Of a stretch of 40,969 nucleotides of DNA, positions 24,436-32,375 are shown one piece after another. Each line of letters opens with the position of its first letter. The first letter of the stretch is position 1. The DNA comes from Propionicimonas sp. (lineage in GTDB: Bacteria > Actinomycetota > Actinomycetes > Propionibacteriales > Propionibacteriaceae): assembly GCF_029975155.1 (NCBI RefSeq), contig NZ_JARKPQ010000055.1:1-40969 (forward strand), in the 5' to 3' direction. The notes below the pieces were generated by a model, which worked only from the letters and a program-made list of their open reading frames with translations, was not told the origin of the DNA and ran no database searches. Made by a program: the position numbers and the translations under genes.

Positions 24436-25551
24436 ATGCGGGTCGCCGTCCCGTCCGAAGTGAAGAACCACGAGTACCGGGTAGCGATCACCCCGGTGGG
24501 GGTCGCGGAGCTGGTCGCCCACGGCCACGAGGTGTACGTGCAGGCCGGCGCGGGTCTCGGCTCCTCGATCAGCGACGAGGAGTACATGGCACAGGGAGCG
24601 CGGATCGTGCCGACCGCGGCGGAGACCTGGGCGAGTGGCGAGATGGTGCTCAAGGTGAAGGAGCCGGTGCCGGCGGAGTTCGGCCACCTGCGGGACGACC
24701 TGGTGCTGTTTACCTACCTGCACCTCGCCGCGGACCAGGCGGGGACGGAGGCGCTGCTGGCCGCGGGGACGACGGCGATCGCGTACGAGACCGTCCAGTT
24801 GCCGAACGGGCTGCTGCCGCTGCTCTACCCGATGTCGGAGGTGGCCGGCTGCCTCGCCCCGCAGGTCGGCGCGCACGCGATGATGAAGGCACAGGGCGGC
24901 CGTGGCGTGCTGATGGGCTGCGTCGGTGGCGTGGCGAACGCCAGGGTGGTCGTACTGGGCGGCGGCACGGCCGGACAGAACGCCGCCAACGTCGCGCTCG
25001 GCATGGGCGCGGACGTGACCATCCTCGACACCGACCTCGAGAAGCTGCGCACCACGTTCTGGCGCTACGAGAACCGGGTGCACGGGATCGTGTCGAGCCG
25101 GCTGGCGATCCGCGAGCAGGTCCTGGCCGCCGACATGGTGATCGGCACGGTGCTGATCCCCGGGGCGAAGGCGCCGAAGCTGGTCACGAACGAGATGGTC
25201 GCGCAGATGAAGCCGGGGTCGGTGCTGGTCGACGTGGCCATCGACCAGGGCGGCTGCTTCGAGGACTCGCACCCGACCACCCACGCCGACCCGACGTTCA
25301 TGGTGCACGGCTCGGTGTTCTACTGCGTGGCGAACATGCCCGGGGCCGTGCCGAACACCTCCACCTGGGCGCTGACCAACGCCACCCTCGCCTACGCGCT
25401 GCAGCTCGCCGACAAGGGCTGGAAGCGCGCGCTGGCCGAGAACCGGCCGCTGGCGCTGGGGCTCAACACCCATGCCGGGCGGATCACCTACCCGGCGGTG
25501 GCGGACGCCTTCGGCCTGCCCTGCACGCGGGTGGACGAACTGCTGGACTGA
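24436..25551 (+). CDS. ald: Alanine dehydrogenase
   Basis: A 371-residue NAD-dependent enzyme interconverting L-alanine and pyruvate plus ammonia. The N terminus [20 protein letters not shown], catalytic motifs VLKVKEP and YLHLAAD, and the dinucleotide motif [24 protein letters not shown] (about residues 168-192) are standard, and the length matches the family. AGAAAGGA lies about 8 bases before the ATG. It is a single-gene unit followed by a tRNA gene. Its promoter must lie in 24376-24435 or overlap the hairpin element; none is obvious. Confidence 0.96.
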   Translation: MRVAVPSEVKNHEYRVAITPVGVAELVAHGHEVYVQAGAGLGSSISDEEYMAQGARIVPTAAETWASGEMVLKVKEPVPAEFGHLRDDLVLFTYLHLAADQAGTEALLAAGTTAIAYETVQLPNGLLPLLYPMSEVAGCLAPQVGAHAMMKAQGGRGVLMGCVGGVANARVVVLGGGTAGQNAANVALGMGADVTILDTDLEKLRTTFWRYENRVHGIVSSRLAIREQVLAADMVIGTVLIPGAKAPKLVTNEMVAQMKPGSVLVDVAIDQGGCFEDSHPTTHADPTFMVHGSVFYCVANMPGAVPNTSTWALTNATLAYALQLADKGWKRALAENRPLALGLNTHAGRITYPAVADAFGLPCTRVDELLD

Positions 25552-25612
25552 GCCGCCCGGGCTCCGCGGCCACGATGGCTGCCCGTCGCAGCCCGTCCGC
25601 GGCGTTCTCGAT

Positions 25613-25642
25613 TTCGCCCTGTGAGGACGGGTGCGCTAAAGT
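25613..25642 (+). promoter_or_regulatory. tRNA promoter
   Basis: TTCGCC (25613-25618), an 18-base spacer and TAAAGT (25637-25642). The -10 lies 10 bases before the mature tRNA 5' end. Confidence 0.5.
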
Positions 25643-25652
25643 CTCTTCTCGC

Positions 25653-25725
25653 GCGCCGCTAGCTCAACTGGCAGAGCAGCTGGCTCTTAACTAGCGGGTT
25701 CGGGGTTCGAGTCCCTGGCGGCGCA
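25653..25725 (+). tRNA. tRNA-Lys (anticodon CTT)
   Basis: A 73-base cloverleaf: acceptor GCGCCGC pairs with GCGGCGC (25718-25724), discriminator A25725, T-loop TTCGAGT, and anticodon stem GCTGG/CTAGC around loop CTCTTAA, giving anticodon CTT. The CCA end is not encoded. Confidence 0.95.
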
Positions 25726-25733
25726 CGAAACGA

Positions 25734-25763
25734 AAGGGCCCCGAGGATCTCCTCGGGGCCCTT
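25734..25763. terminator. Bidirectional terminator
   Basis: A 14-bp perfect stem, AAGGGCCCCGAGGA with TCCTCGGGGCCCTT, closes a 2-base loop between the tRNA (rightward) and the permease operon (leftward). The minus-strand side is followed by a T-rich stretch (TTTCGTTTCG overlapping the stem end). Confidence 0.85.
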
Positions 25764-25777
25764 CGCGTATCTCCGGA

Positions 25778-26695
25778 CTACTTCACGCCGCCTGCGGTCA
25801 GGCCGGCGACGATCCGCCGCTGGAAGATCAGCACGCCGACGATCAGCGGCACGGTGATCAGCACACCGGCGGCCATGATGGTGCCCCAGGGGGTGTCATA
25901 GCCGTAGGCGCCGGTGAACTTCGCCAGCGACACGATCGCGGTGTACATCATCGGGTCGGTGCCGAAGGTCAGCGCGATCATGAACTCGTTCCAGACCGCG
26001 ATGAAGGTGATGATCGCCGTCGTGAACACGCCGGGCGCGGCCAGCGGGAGGATGACCTTCCGGAACGCCTGGCCGGCCGTGCAGCCGTCCACCATGGCTG
26101 CCTGCTCCAGCTCCACCGGCAGCTGCCGGAAGAACGCGGTCAGGTTCCACACGCACAGCGGCAGGCCGAACGACAGCGACGGGATGATCAGCGCCTGGTA
26201 GGTGTTCATCCAGTTGATCGGCATCCACGCGTACGCGCCGGTGAACATCTTGAACAGCGGGATCAGCAGGGTGATGCCCGGGAACATCGAGCAGCCGATG
26301 ATGATCGACAGCACGAGGCCCTTCATCCGGAACCGCAGCCGGGCCAGGGCGTAGGCGCCCAGGATGCCCAGCACCAGCGTGAGCAGCGTCGTCGTGAGCG
26401 AGACGATCACCGAGTTCACCAGCGCGACGCCGAAGCCGTTGCGCGGGTCGAACACCGCCGGGTAGTTCTCGAACGACACCGGGTTCGGCCAGAACGAGGT
26501 GTCGCGGCCCATGGTCGGCAGGCGCAGTGACGACACCACCATCCAGTAGAACGGCGCGATGCAGTAGAGGATGATGAACGTCATTCCGAGGAAGATGCCC
26601 ACCTTGCTGAGCCAGTACTTCCAGTCGTGCTGGGGCTTGTTGAGGGCCTCCAGCTCTTCCGCGGTCAGGCGGGCGGATACGGTCGCGGTGCTCAT
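25778..26695 (-). CDS. Carbohydrate ABC transporter permease, MalG type (CUT1)
   Basis: A 305-residue permease with six helices. The coupling loop reads ELEQAAMVDGCTAGQAFRKVILPLAAPGVFTTAI, the EAA motif of CUT1 sugar importers, and the C terminus ends FQRRIVAGLTAGGVK, the usual MalG-type tail. Its ATG overlaps the stop of the MalF-type gene by 4 bases. It is the last gene of a binding protein-MalF-MalG operon and lies upstream of the bidirectional terminator. No ATPase is linked; a shared MsiK-type ATPase elsewhere is typical of actinomycetes. Confidence 0.93.
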   Translation of the reverse strand: MSTATVSARLTAEELEALNKPQHDWKYWLSKVGIFLGMTFIILYCIAPFYWMVVSSLRLPTMGRDTSFWPNPVSFENYPAVFDPRNGFGVALVNSVIVSLTTTLLTLVLGILGAYALARLRFRMKGLVLSIIIGCSMFPGITLLIPLFKMFTGAYAWMPINWMNTYQALIIPSLSFGLPLCVWNLTAFFRQLPVELEQAAMVDGCTAGQAFRKVILPLAAPGVFTTAIITFIAVWNEFMIALTFGTDPMMYTAIVSLAKFTGAYGYDTPWGTIMAAGVLITVPLIVGVLIFQRRIVAGLTAGGVK

Positions 26696-27786
26696 GACTG
26701 GAACTCCCCACTCGTGACGGTGGTTCGAGCCGGCTTGATCTGCCGCTTCTCCTCCTTGGCCCGCAGCTTCTGCCGCTTGCGCTGCTCGGTGATCGCCCTG
26801 GTCTCCTCGTCACCGATCACGTCCGCGCCCAGGAGCCGGACGAAGATGAACGCCACCAGCACGATGTAGGCGAACAGCACCAGCGAGTACGCCGCCGCCG
26901 ACCCGTAGCGCAACTGGTTGTTCTCCACGTAGGCGAACATCGAGATCGTCTCCACGGAGTACTTGCCCTCGCCGATCATGCCCCAGGGCAGGTCGAACAT
27001 GCGCATGGTGTCGAGGGTGCGGAACAGCACCGCGACGACGAGCGCCGGCTTGACCATCGGCAGGGTGATCCGGGTGAACTGCTGCCAGGCGTTGGCACCG
27101 TCCACCCGCGCCGCCTCGTAGACGTCCGACGGAATGGTCTGCAATCCGGCAAGGGTGAGCAGGCCGATGAACGGCGCGGTCTTCCAGACGTCGGCGATGA
27201 TCACCGCCCATTGCGAGAAGGCGTTGTCCGCGAGCCAGAGGATCTTCTGGTCGAGGATCTTGTTCATCACGCCGTTGGAGTCGAAGATCAGGCCCCACAT
27301 CCGGGCGGACACGATCGTCGGGATCGCCCACGGCACCAGGATGGCCGCGCGCACGAAGCCCTTGCCGCGGAACGCCCTCGCCATGATCAGCGCCATCGCC
27401 ACGCCCAAGACGGTCTCCAGGGCGACGCACACCACGGTGAAGAAGGTGACGTTCAGGAAGGAGTTGATCAGGCGGTCCATGCTTCCCCACACGCCGGTGA
27501 CCGTCGTGGGGTTGGCGAAGATGTCCGTGAAATTCTGTAGTCCGACGAATGACTCACCCTCGGCGATCATGCCGGTGGCCGGATCGACGGCGGTGTTCTT
27601 GCGGAAGACCGACTCCCGCAATGAGAGCAGGATCGGGATCCCGACCACGAACAGGATCACGAGCATCGTGGGTGAGATCAGGATCGCGGCCAGCGTGCCC
27701 TGACCGTCACTCAGCAGGTTCTTCTTGCGTTTCTCGATAACGGGAGGCGTATTGCCGGCTAGCGTCGTTGCCACACCCTGGCTCAT
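26692..27786 (-). CDS. Carbohydrate ABC transporter permease, MalF type (CUT1)
   Basis: A 364-residue permease. A cytoplasmic N terminus precedes the first helix (ILISPTMLVILFVVGIPILLSL). A periplasmic loop (VFRKNTAVDPATGMIAEGESFVGLQNF) and the EAA motif (VYEAARVDGANAWQQFTRITLPMVKP) follow. The C terminus is extended and basic (EQRKRQKLRAKEEKR), about 40 residues longer than average. The ATG at 27786 is chosen over a GTG 9 bases earlier because GGAGG sits 8 bases before it and would overlap the GTG. Confidence 0.92.
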   Translation of the reverse strand: MSQGVATTLAGNTPPVIEKRKKNLLSDGQGTLAAILISPTMLVILFVVGIPILLSLRESVFRKNTAVDPATGMIAEGESFVGLQNFTDIFANPTTVTGVWGSMDRLINSFLNVTFFTVVCVALETVLGVAMALIMARAFRGKGFVRAAILVPWAIPTIVSARMWGLIFDSNGVMNKILDQKILWLADNAFSQWAVIIADVWKTAPFIGLLTLAGLQTIPSDVYEAARVDGANAWQQFTRITLPMVKPALVVAVLFRTLDTMRMFDLPWGMIGEGKYSVETISMFAYVENNQLRYGSAAAYSLVLFAYIVLVAFIFVRLLGADVIGDEETRAITEQRKRQKLRAKEEKRQIKPARTTVTSGEFQS

Positions 27787-27838
27787 CCTTCCCACCTCCT
27801 CTGCTGTGAGTTCCGAGTGGGATTTTGAGGGGATGCTA

Positions 27839-27868
27839 CTCGGGGCCGCGGTACGCCGCGACCCCGAG
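27839..27868 (-). terminator. Intercistronic hairpin between binding protein and permease genes
   Basis: Arms CTCGGGGCCGCGG (27839-27851) and CCGCGACCCCGAG (27856-27868) pair over 13 positions (one G-T in RNA) around a 4-base loop. It lies 21 bases after the binding-protein stop and has no T-tract. Hairpins here commonly keep binding-protein mRNA more abundant than permease mRNA. Confidence 0.6.
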
Positions 27869-27888
27869 CAGCCTCGACAAGCCGAGTG

Positions 27889-29211
27889 TTACTTCAGCAA
27901 TTCCTCCAGCTTGGTCTGCAGATCACCGAACGCCTGCTCAGGGGTGGTGTTGCCCTGGCCGACCGCGGTCTGCAGCGCCGCGTAGGTGGCGTCCTGGATC
28001 GCCGAGGTCACGTCGCCGTAGCGGACGGCCTTCGGACGGGCCTTGGCGGTCTTGATCGACTCACCGAGGGTGGACAGGTAGCCGAACTGCTTGTTGAGCT
28101 CGGCATCGGCGTACATGCTCTCGAGGATCGGAGCCAGCGAGCCCTTCTGCAGGAAGACCTTCTGGATGTCCTCGGACGCGATCCACTTGATGAAGTCACC
28201 AGCGGTGCCCTTGTTGGTGGCGAAGGCCGAGATGCCGATGTTGTGGCCACCGAGGGTGGACACGCCCGGGCCGTTCTTGCCCGGCAGCGGGGCAACGGCG
28301 AACTTGCCGGCCACACCAGAGGAACCGTCGGTCTTGCTGGCCAGGTTCCAGACGTACGGCCAGTTGCGCAGGAACAGGATCTTGCCGTCCTGGAACGCCT
28401 GCCGGCTCTCCTCTTCCTTCCAGGTGATGGCGTCCTTCGGGATCATCCCGGACTTGAAGCCGTCGACCATCCACTGCAGGCCTGCGATGGCCTCGGGGGT
28501 GTTGACCGCAGGCTTGCCGTCATCGGTGATGAACTGGCCGCCGGCCGAGTTCACGGCCTCGGCAATGTTGCAGGTCAGGCCCTCGTACTTCTGGTGCTGG
28601 CCGGAGTAGCAGGACATGCCCTTCTGGTCAGGCAGGACCTTGTCGCAGACGGCCTGCATCTCGTCCCACGTCTTCGGGGCCTCGACGCCCGCCTTGTCGA
28701 GCAGGTCCTTGCGGTAGTAGAGCATCGCGCCGTCGGAGGACTGCGGGTAGGCGTAGAGCTTGCCGAAGTAGGACGCCGCGTCGACCGCGCTGGCGAGCAT
28801 GCCGGTGGTCGGGAACTTGTCCGCGGGCAGCTCCTGCAGCCAGCCGTTGGCGGCGAACTCGGCCGTCCACACGACGTCGACCGACATCACGGAGAACTCA
28901 CCGCTCTTCGCCTGCGCGCGCTTGATCATGTCCGCGCGCTGCTGGTCGGCCTCGGGCGACAGCTCCCGCAGCGTGACCTGCTCGTTGGGATGTGCATCGT
29001 TCCACTGCTTCAGGACGCCCGCCCAGACACCTGCGGTGTCCTTGCCCTGGGCGTAGGTGATCGGTCCACGCTCGTCCCAGTTCACGCCTGCGGCGGCCGG
29101 GGAGCTGGCCCCGGGGCTGGGAGTGGAGGAGCTACACGCAGCGGTCACCAGCACGGCACCTACGGATGCCACTGCTGCGAACACGCGCCGCGTTGTGCGT
29201 GCATGAGACAT
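27889..29211 (-). CDS. Carbohydrate ABC transporter substrate-binding lipoprotein (CUT1)
   Basis: A 440-residue lipoprotein with lipobox TAAC at C26 and a Ser/Pro-rich linker. The extracellular solute-binding family 1 domain contains VWAGVLKQWNDAHPNEQVTLRELSPEADQQ and MSVDVVWTAEFAANGWLQEL, typical of trehalose/maltose binders, plus ALYYRKDLLDKAG-like sequence (MLYYRKDLLDKAGVEAPKTWDEM). The start at 29211 (MSHARTTRR) follows GAGG by 5 bases; a longer in-frame extension lacks signal character. It is the first gene of the operon. Ligand likely an alpha-linked disaccharide or oligosaccharide, unproven. Confidence 0.92.
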   Translation of the reverse strand: MSHARTTRRVFAAVASVGAVLVTAACSSSTPSPGASSPAAAGVNWDERGPITYAQGKDTAGVWAGVLKQWNDAHPNEQVTLRELSPEADQQRADMIKRAQAKSGEFSVMSVDVVWTAEFAANGWLQELPADKFPTTGMLASAVDAASYFGKLYAYPQSSDGAMLYYRKDLLDKAGVEAPKTWDEMQAVCDKVLPDQKGMSCYSGQHQKYEGLTCNIAEAVNSAGGQFITDDGKPAVNTPEAIAGLQWMVDGFKSGMIPKDAITWKEEESRQAFQDGKILFLRNWPYVWNLASKTDGSSGVAGKFAVAPLPGKNGPGVSTLGGHNIGISAFATNKGTAGDFIKWIASEDIQKVFLQKGSLAPILESMYADAELNKQFGYLSTLGESIKTAKARPKAVRYGDVTSAIQDATYAALQTAVGQGNTTPEQAFGDLQTKLEELLK

Positions 29212-29347
29212 TGAGTCCTCGCTTCTCAAATGTGTCCCCCGCCTGGGGACCTCTGTCAGCACTCTAGGCACGGGATCCCCCCGATGGGCAGCACCTTTCC
29301 CGGATTGTTATTGAAATCCACCGTAGCGATCAGGTCGATGTGGGATT

Positions 29348-29378
29348 TGAATCGGTTCAGTTGCGTTTCACCGATTCA
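29348..29378. promoter_or_regulatory. Inverted repeat upstream of the sugar ABC operon
   Basis: TGAATCGGT (29348-29356) and ACCGATTCA (29370-29378) are perfect 9-bp arms with a 13-base spacer, in the 230-base AT-richer gap before the binding-protein gene (29212-29441). It is a candidate repressor or activator site. No linked regulator gene is present. Confidence 0.5.
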
Positions 29379-29441
29379 GCGGATCTAGGTAAAACGACTG
29401 ACCTTCGAGTACTTCCCACACCCTGGCCGCGCCAGCAGCCG

Positions 29442-29735
29442 TCAGCGGCCGCGCAGGATCGAGCGGACGATCAGGACGAAGGTGATCGCGCCACCCGCAG
29501 CCGCAGCCAGCAGCGCCACGCGGTCGGTGCGCAGGTTGCCGCGCTCGTCCACCACCTGGGCGCGAGCCTGCTCGAAGCTGCCCTGGGCGAACGTCCGGGC
29601 GTCCGCGACGGTGTTGGCGACGATCGCCTTCGGGTGCACCTGGCTGATCAGGCCTTCCACGCTCGCGGCGAGCCGGCGACGGGCGGCGTCGATCTCGGCC
29701 TCGATCTCCTCGCGAGTGCGGACTGCCTCTGCCAT
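29442..29735 (-). CDS. DUF3618 small membrane protein
   Basis: A 97-residue protein with the DUF3618 pattern REEIEAEIDAARRRLAASVEGL followed by HPKAIVANTVADAR, and one C-terminal membrane helix (VALLAAAAGGAITFVLIVRSIL). GGAGGAG precedes the ATG. DUF3618 proteins accompany phage-shock or holin-like membrane proteins in actinomycetes; the function is not known. It is divergent from the peroxiredoxin gene. Confidence 0.85.
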   Translation of the reverse strand: MAEAVRTREEIEAEIDAARRRLAASVEGLISQVHPKAIVANTVADARTFAQGSFEQARAQVVDERGNLRTDRVALLAAAAGGAITFVLIVRSILRGR

Positions 29736-29834
29736 AGCTCCTCCAAGCTCACCGGGCCGCTGGGTCGTGCCCAGCCTATGCCCGCGGCGGGGCCGGGCGA
29801 GGCGGAACGGACCTGGCCGCCAAACGCGTGGCAC

Positions 29835-29840
29835 TAGGGT
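29835..29840 (+). promoter_or_regulatory. Leaderless -10 box of the peroxiredoxin gene
   Basis: TAGGGT ends 6 bases before the ATG at 29847. No ribosome site is present, so the message is probably leaderless. Confidence 0.55.
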
Positions 29841-29846
29841 GGCGCC

Positions 29847-30323
29847 ATGGCCCGACTCCAGCCCGGTGACACCGCTCCAGCCTTCACTCTCCCGGACCCG
29901 GAAGGGCGTCCGGTCTCGCTGTCGGATTTCGCCGGCAGTCGCGCGATCGTCTACTTCTTCCCCGCGGCGCTGACACCGGGCTGCTCGCTCGAAGCGATGG
30001 ACTTCGATGCCGCCATGGGTGATCTGGACGCCGCCGGCTACCGGGTGGTGGGCATCTCCCCGGACGACACCGAGAAGCTGGCCCGGTTCGCAGAGCGCGA
30101 CGGGCTGCGCTTCCCCCTGTTGTCCGATCCGGGACGCGAGGTGCTGGAGGCCTACGACGCCTTCGGTTCGAAGATGCTCTACGGCAAGCTCGTGGAGGGC
30201 GTGATCCGCTCGACGTTCATCGTGGACGTGGACGACGCCGGCACCGGGACCGTCGCGGTCGCGCAGTACAACGTGAGAGCCACCGGACACGTCGCGAAGC
30301 TGCGCCGCGAACTGGGGGTCTAG
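29847..30323 (+). CDS. bcp: Peroxiredoxin, BCP/PrxQ family
   Basis: A 158-residue thiol peroxidase that reduces hydroperoxides with thioredoxin. The thioredoxin-fold start DTAPAFTLPDPEGRPVSLSDF and the peroxidatic site ALTPGCSLEAMDF with C46 are clear. Position 51, where many BCP proteins have the resolving cysteine (five after the first), is methionine here, and no other cysteine is visible, so it should work as a one-cysteine enzyme. It ends 18 bases from the convergent MmyB-like gene; a short GC-rich inverted repeat fills the gap. Confidence 0.93.
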   Translation: MARLQPGDTAPAFTLPDPEGRPVSLSDFAGSRAIVYFFPAALTPGCSLEAMDFDAAMGDLDAAGYRVVGISPDDTEKLARFAERDGLRFPLLSDPGREVLEAYDAFGSKMLYGKLVEGVIRSTFIVDVDDAGTGTVAVAQYNVRATGHVAKLRRELGV

Positions 30324-30341
30324 CGGCGCGTGCCGCCGCCG

Positions 30342-31223
30342 TCAGCAGCGCTGCTCGACGGCAGCCGGGGGGGTGGTTGCCCAGGAGGCGAGCAGCCGGA
30401 GGGCTTCGGCGGTGGCGGAGGCCGGTTCGGCGGCGTAGACGGTCAGGGTGAGCCCTGGCTCGGACAGCATGTCCGCGCTCTCGTAGCCCAGAACCAGGTT
30501 GCCCACCACCGGGTGGTGAAAGGTCTTGGTGCCGGCGCCGTGGAGCCGGACGTCATGGCTGCTCCAGCGGCGACGAAACTCCTCGCTCAGGGTGGACAGC
30601 TCGCCGACGAGGTCCTGCAGCTGCCGGTCACGGGGTGCCCGGCCGGCCTCCGTGCGCAGAATCGCCACGCTGATGTCGGCGGCGCCCGCCCAGTCCGGGT
30701 AGAAGCGGTGCGAGTCGTCGTCGAGGAAGGTGTAGCGGGCGAAGTTCGGCACCTCGGCCCTGGTCCGTTCGTACAGCGGCGAGTGCATCGCCCGGCCCAG
30801 CAGGTTCGTGGCCAGCAGGTCCATCCGACCGTTGCGGACGATCGCCGGCCCGCCGGTGACGGCATCGAGCACCCAGTGCAGCGACGGTGGTGGCGTCCAC
30901 GGCCGGGCGGTGCTGCGCCGGGGCCGCAGCAGCGTGCTGGTGCCGTCCGCCCCCTCGGCCAGCAGGAGCAGATGGGCCCGTTCGGCGTCGTCGAGCCGGA
31001 GCGCACGGGCCAGTGCCTGTAGCACCGACGGGCTCACCCCCGACAGCCCGGTGCGCTCGATCCGGGAGTAGTACTCCACGCTCACGCCCGCCAGCGCAGC
31101 GACCTCGCTGCGGCGCAGGCCGGGAACCCGGCGGCGGCCGGAGCTGGGCAGCCCGACGTCGTGCGGGGCGAGCTTCGCGCGGCGCGAGACCAGGAACTCC
31201 CGCACCTCCTCGGAGTTGTCCAT
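30342..31223 (-). CDS. MmyB-like helix-turn-helix regulator
   Basis: A 293-residue regulator. Residues about 8-85 are an Xre-type DNA-binding domain (VPGLRRSEVAALAGVSVEYYSRIERTGLSGVSPSVLQALARAL). The rest matches the MmyB-like ligand-binding domain (LDAVTGGPAIVRNGRMDLLATNLLGRAM, SHRFYPDWAGAADISVAILR, TFHHPVVGNLVLGYE), a PAS-like fold. The start at 31223 is 7 bases after TACCGT on the minus strand, suggesting a leaderless message. It is divergent from the ADH-MFS-SDR operon, which it very probably controls; this arrangement is common for this family. Confidence 0.92.
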   Translation of the reverse strand: MDNSEEVREFLVSRRAKLAPHDVGLPSSGRRRVPGLRRSEVAALAGVSVEYYSRIERTGLSGVSPSVLQALARALRLDDAERAHLLLLAEGADGTSTLLRPRRSTARPWTPPPSLHWVLDAVTGGPAIVRNGRMDLLATNLLGRAMHSPLYERTRAEVPNFARYTFLDDDSHRFYPDWAGAADISVAILRTEAGRAPRDRQLQDLVGELSTLSEEFRRRWSSHDVRLHGAGTKTFHHPVVGNLVLGYESADMLSEPGLTLTVYAAEPASATAEALRLLASWATTPPAAVEQRC

Positions 31224-31230
31224 GACCGCC

Positions 31231-31236
31231 ACGGTA
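31231..31236 (-). promoter_or_regulatory. Leaderless -10 box of the MmyB-like gene
   Basis: Minus-strand TACCGT, 7 bases before the ATG. The 31224-31350 gap must also hold the rightward promoter and the regulator's operator, which I cannot pin down. Confidence 0.45.
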
Positions 31237-31350
31237 GGGCCCCCGCGAGAGGAGAGGAACGCACTGCCGATACACCCATCCGCAGGGACTCCCACCCGCA
31301 CGCGCCGGGGGGTTGGATGGCTGCCGAAGGACAACCTCTGAAGGAGACTC

Positions 31351-32373
31351 ATGCGTGCAGTGAAGCTGTACGGCGCCCGGGACGTGCGCGTCGAGGACGT
31401 GCCGATGCCCACCATTCGCGAGGACGGGGACGCGATCGTCAGACTCGCCGCGGCCTGCGTCTGCGGCTCCGACCTGTGGGCCTACCGGGGCATCGACCCG
31501 ATCACCACTCCGGTCACGGTCGGCCACGAGTACTGCGGTGTCGTCCAGGAGGTCGGGCCGAGCGTGACCAGCGTCAGGCCCGGCGACTTCGTGGTCGGGT
31601 CGTTCTTCGCCTCCGACGGCACCTGCGAGATCTGCCGGTCCGGCTACCCCAGCGGATGCGTCGACCGCCGCGGCATGGGCGAGGAGAACTGCCAGGCCGA
31701 GTACCTGCGCGTCCCGCTCGCCGACGGAACCCTCGTCGCCACCCCGGGCATGCCGGACGAGGACCTCGTCCCCCACCTGCTGGCCGCCTCCGACGTGCTC
31801 GGCACCGGCTGGTTCGCCGCGAAGGCTGCCGGGGTCGGCCCCGGCAAGACCGTCGCCGTGGTCGGGGACGGGGCCGTCGGCCTGCTCGGAGTCCTCGCAG
31901 CGAAGGAGCTCGGCGCGGAGCGGATCATCGCGATGAGCCGCCACGAACCCCGCCAGAAGCTCGCCGTCGAGTTCGGCGCCACCGACATCGTCACCGAACG
32001 CGGTGACGAGGGCGTGGCGAGGATCAGGGACCTGACCGACGGACTGGGTGTCCACTCCACGCTGGAAGCGGTCGGCACCCAGGAGTCGATGATGCAGGCC
32101 ATCCGTTCCACCCGCCGCGGCGGCCACGTCGGTTTCGTCGGCGTCCTCCACGGCGTCGAGCTCCCCGGCCGGGACCTGTTCTTCTCCCACGTCCACCTTC
32201 ACGGCGGGCCCGCCCCCGTCCGCGCCTACCTCCCCGATCTGATCGAGCGCATCGTGAGCCGCCGGATCCGGCCCGGACGCGTGTTCGACCTCGAACTGCC
32301 CTTCGACCAGGCGGCCGAGGCCTACGCCGCGATGGACGAACGTCGCGCCATCAAGGCACTGCTCCGGTTCTGA
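31351..32373 (+). CDS. Zinc-dependent alcohol dehydrogenase (MDR family)
   Basis: A 340-residue medium-chain dehydrogenase. Catalytic zinc ligands are in CVCGSDLWAYRG and GHEYCGVVQEVG; the structural zinc loop is short and has cysteines in GTCEICRSGYPSGC. The dinucleotide motif GDGAVGLLGVLAAKELGAERII is near the middle. AAGGAGA precedes the ATG by 5 bases. It is the first gene of a three-gene operon with an MFS exporter and an SDR, a typical MmyB-regulated redox set for xenobiotic or aldehyde stress. Substrate unknown. Confidence 0.92.
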   Translation: MRAVKLYGARDVRVEDVPMPTIREDGDAIVRLAAACVCGSDLWAYRGIDPITTPVTVGHEYCGVVQEVGPSVTSVRPGDFVVGSFFASDGTCEICRSGYPSGCVDRRGMGEENCQAEYLRVPLADGTLVATPGMPDEDLVPHLLAASDVLGTGWFAAKAAGVGPGKTVAVVGDGAVGLLGVLAAKELGAERIIAMSRHEPRQKLAVEFGATDIVTERGDEGVARIRDLTDGLGVHSTLEAVGTQESMMQAIRSTRRGGHVGFVGVLHGVELPGRDLFFSHVHLHGGPAPVRAYLPDLIERIVSRRIRPGRVFDLELPFDQAAEAYAAMDERRAIKALLRF

Positions 32374-32375
32374 CC

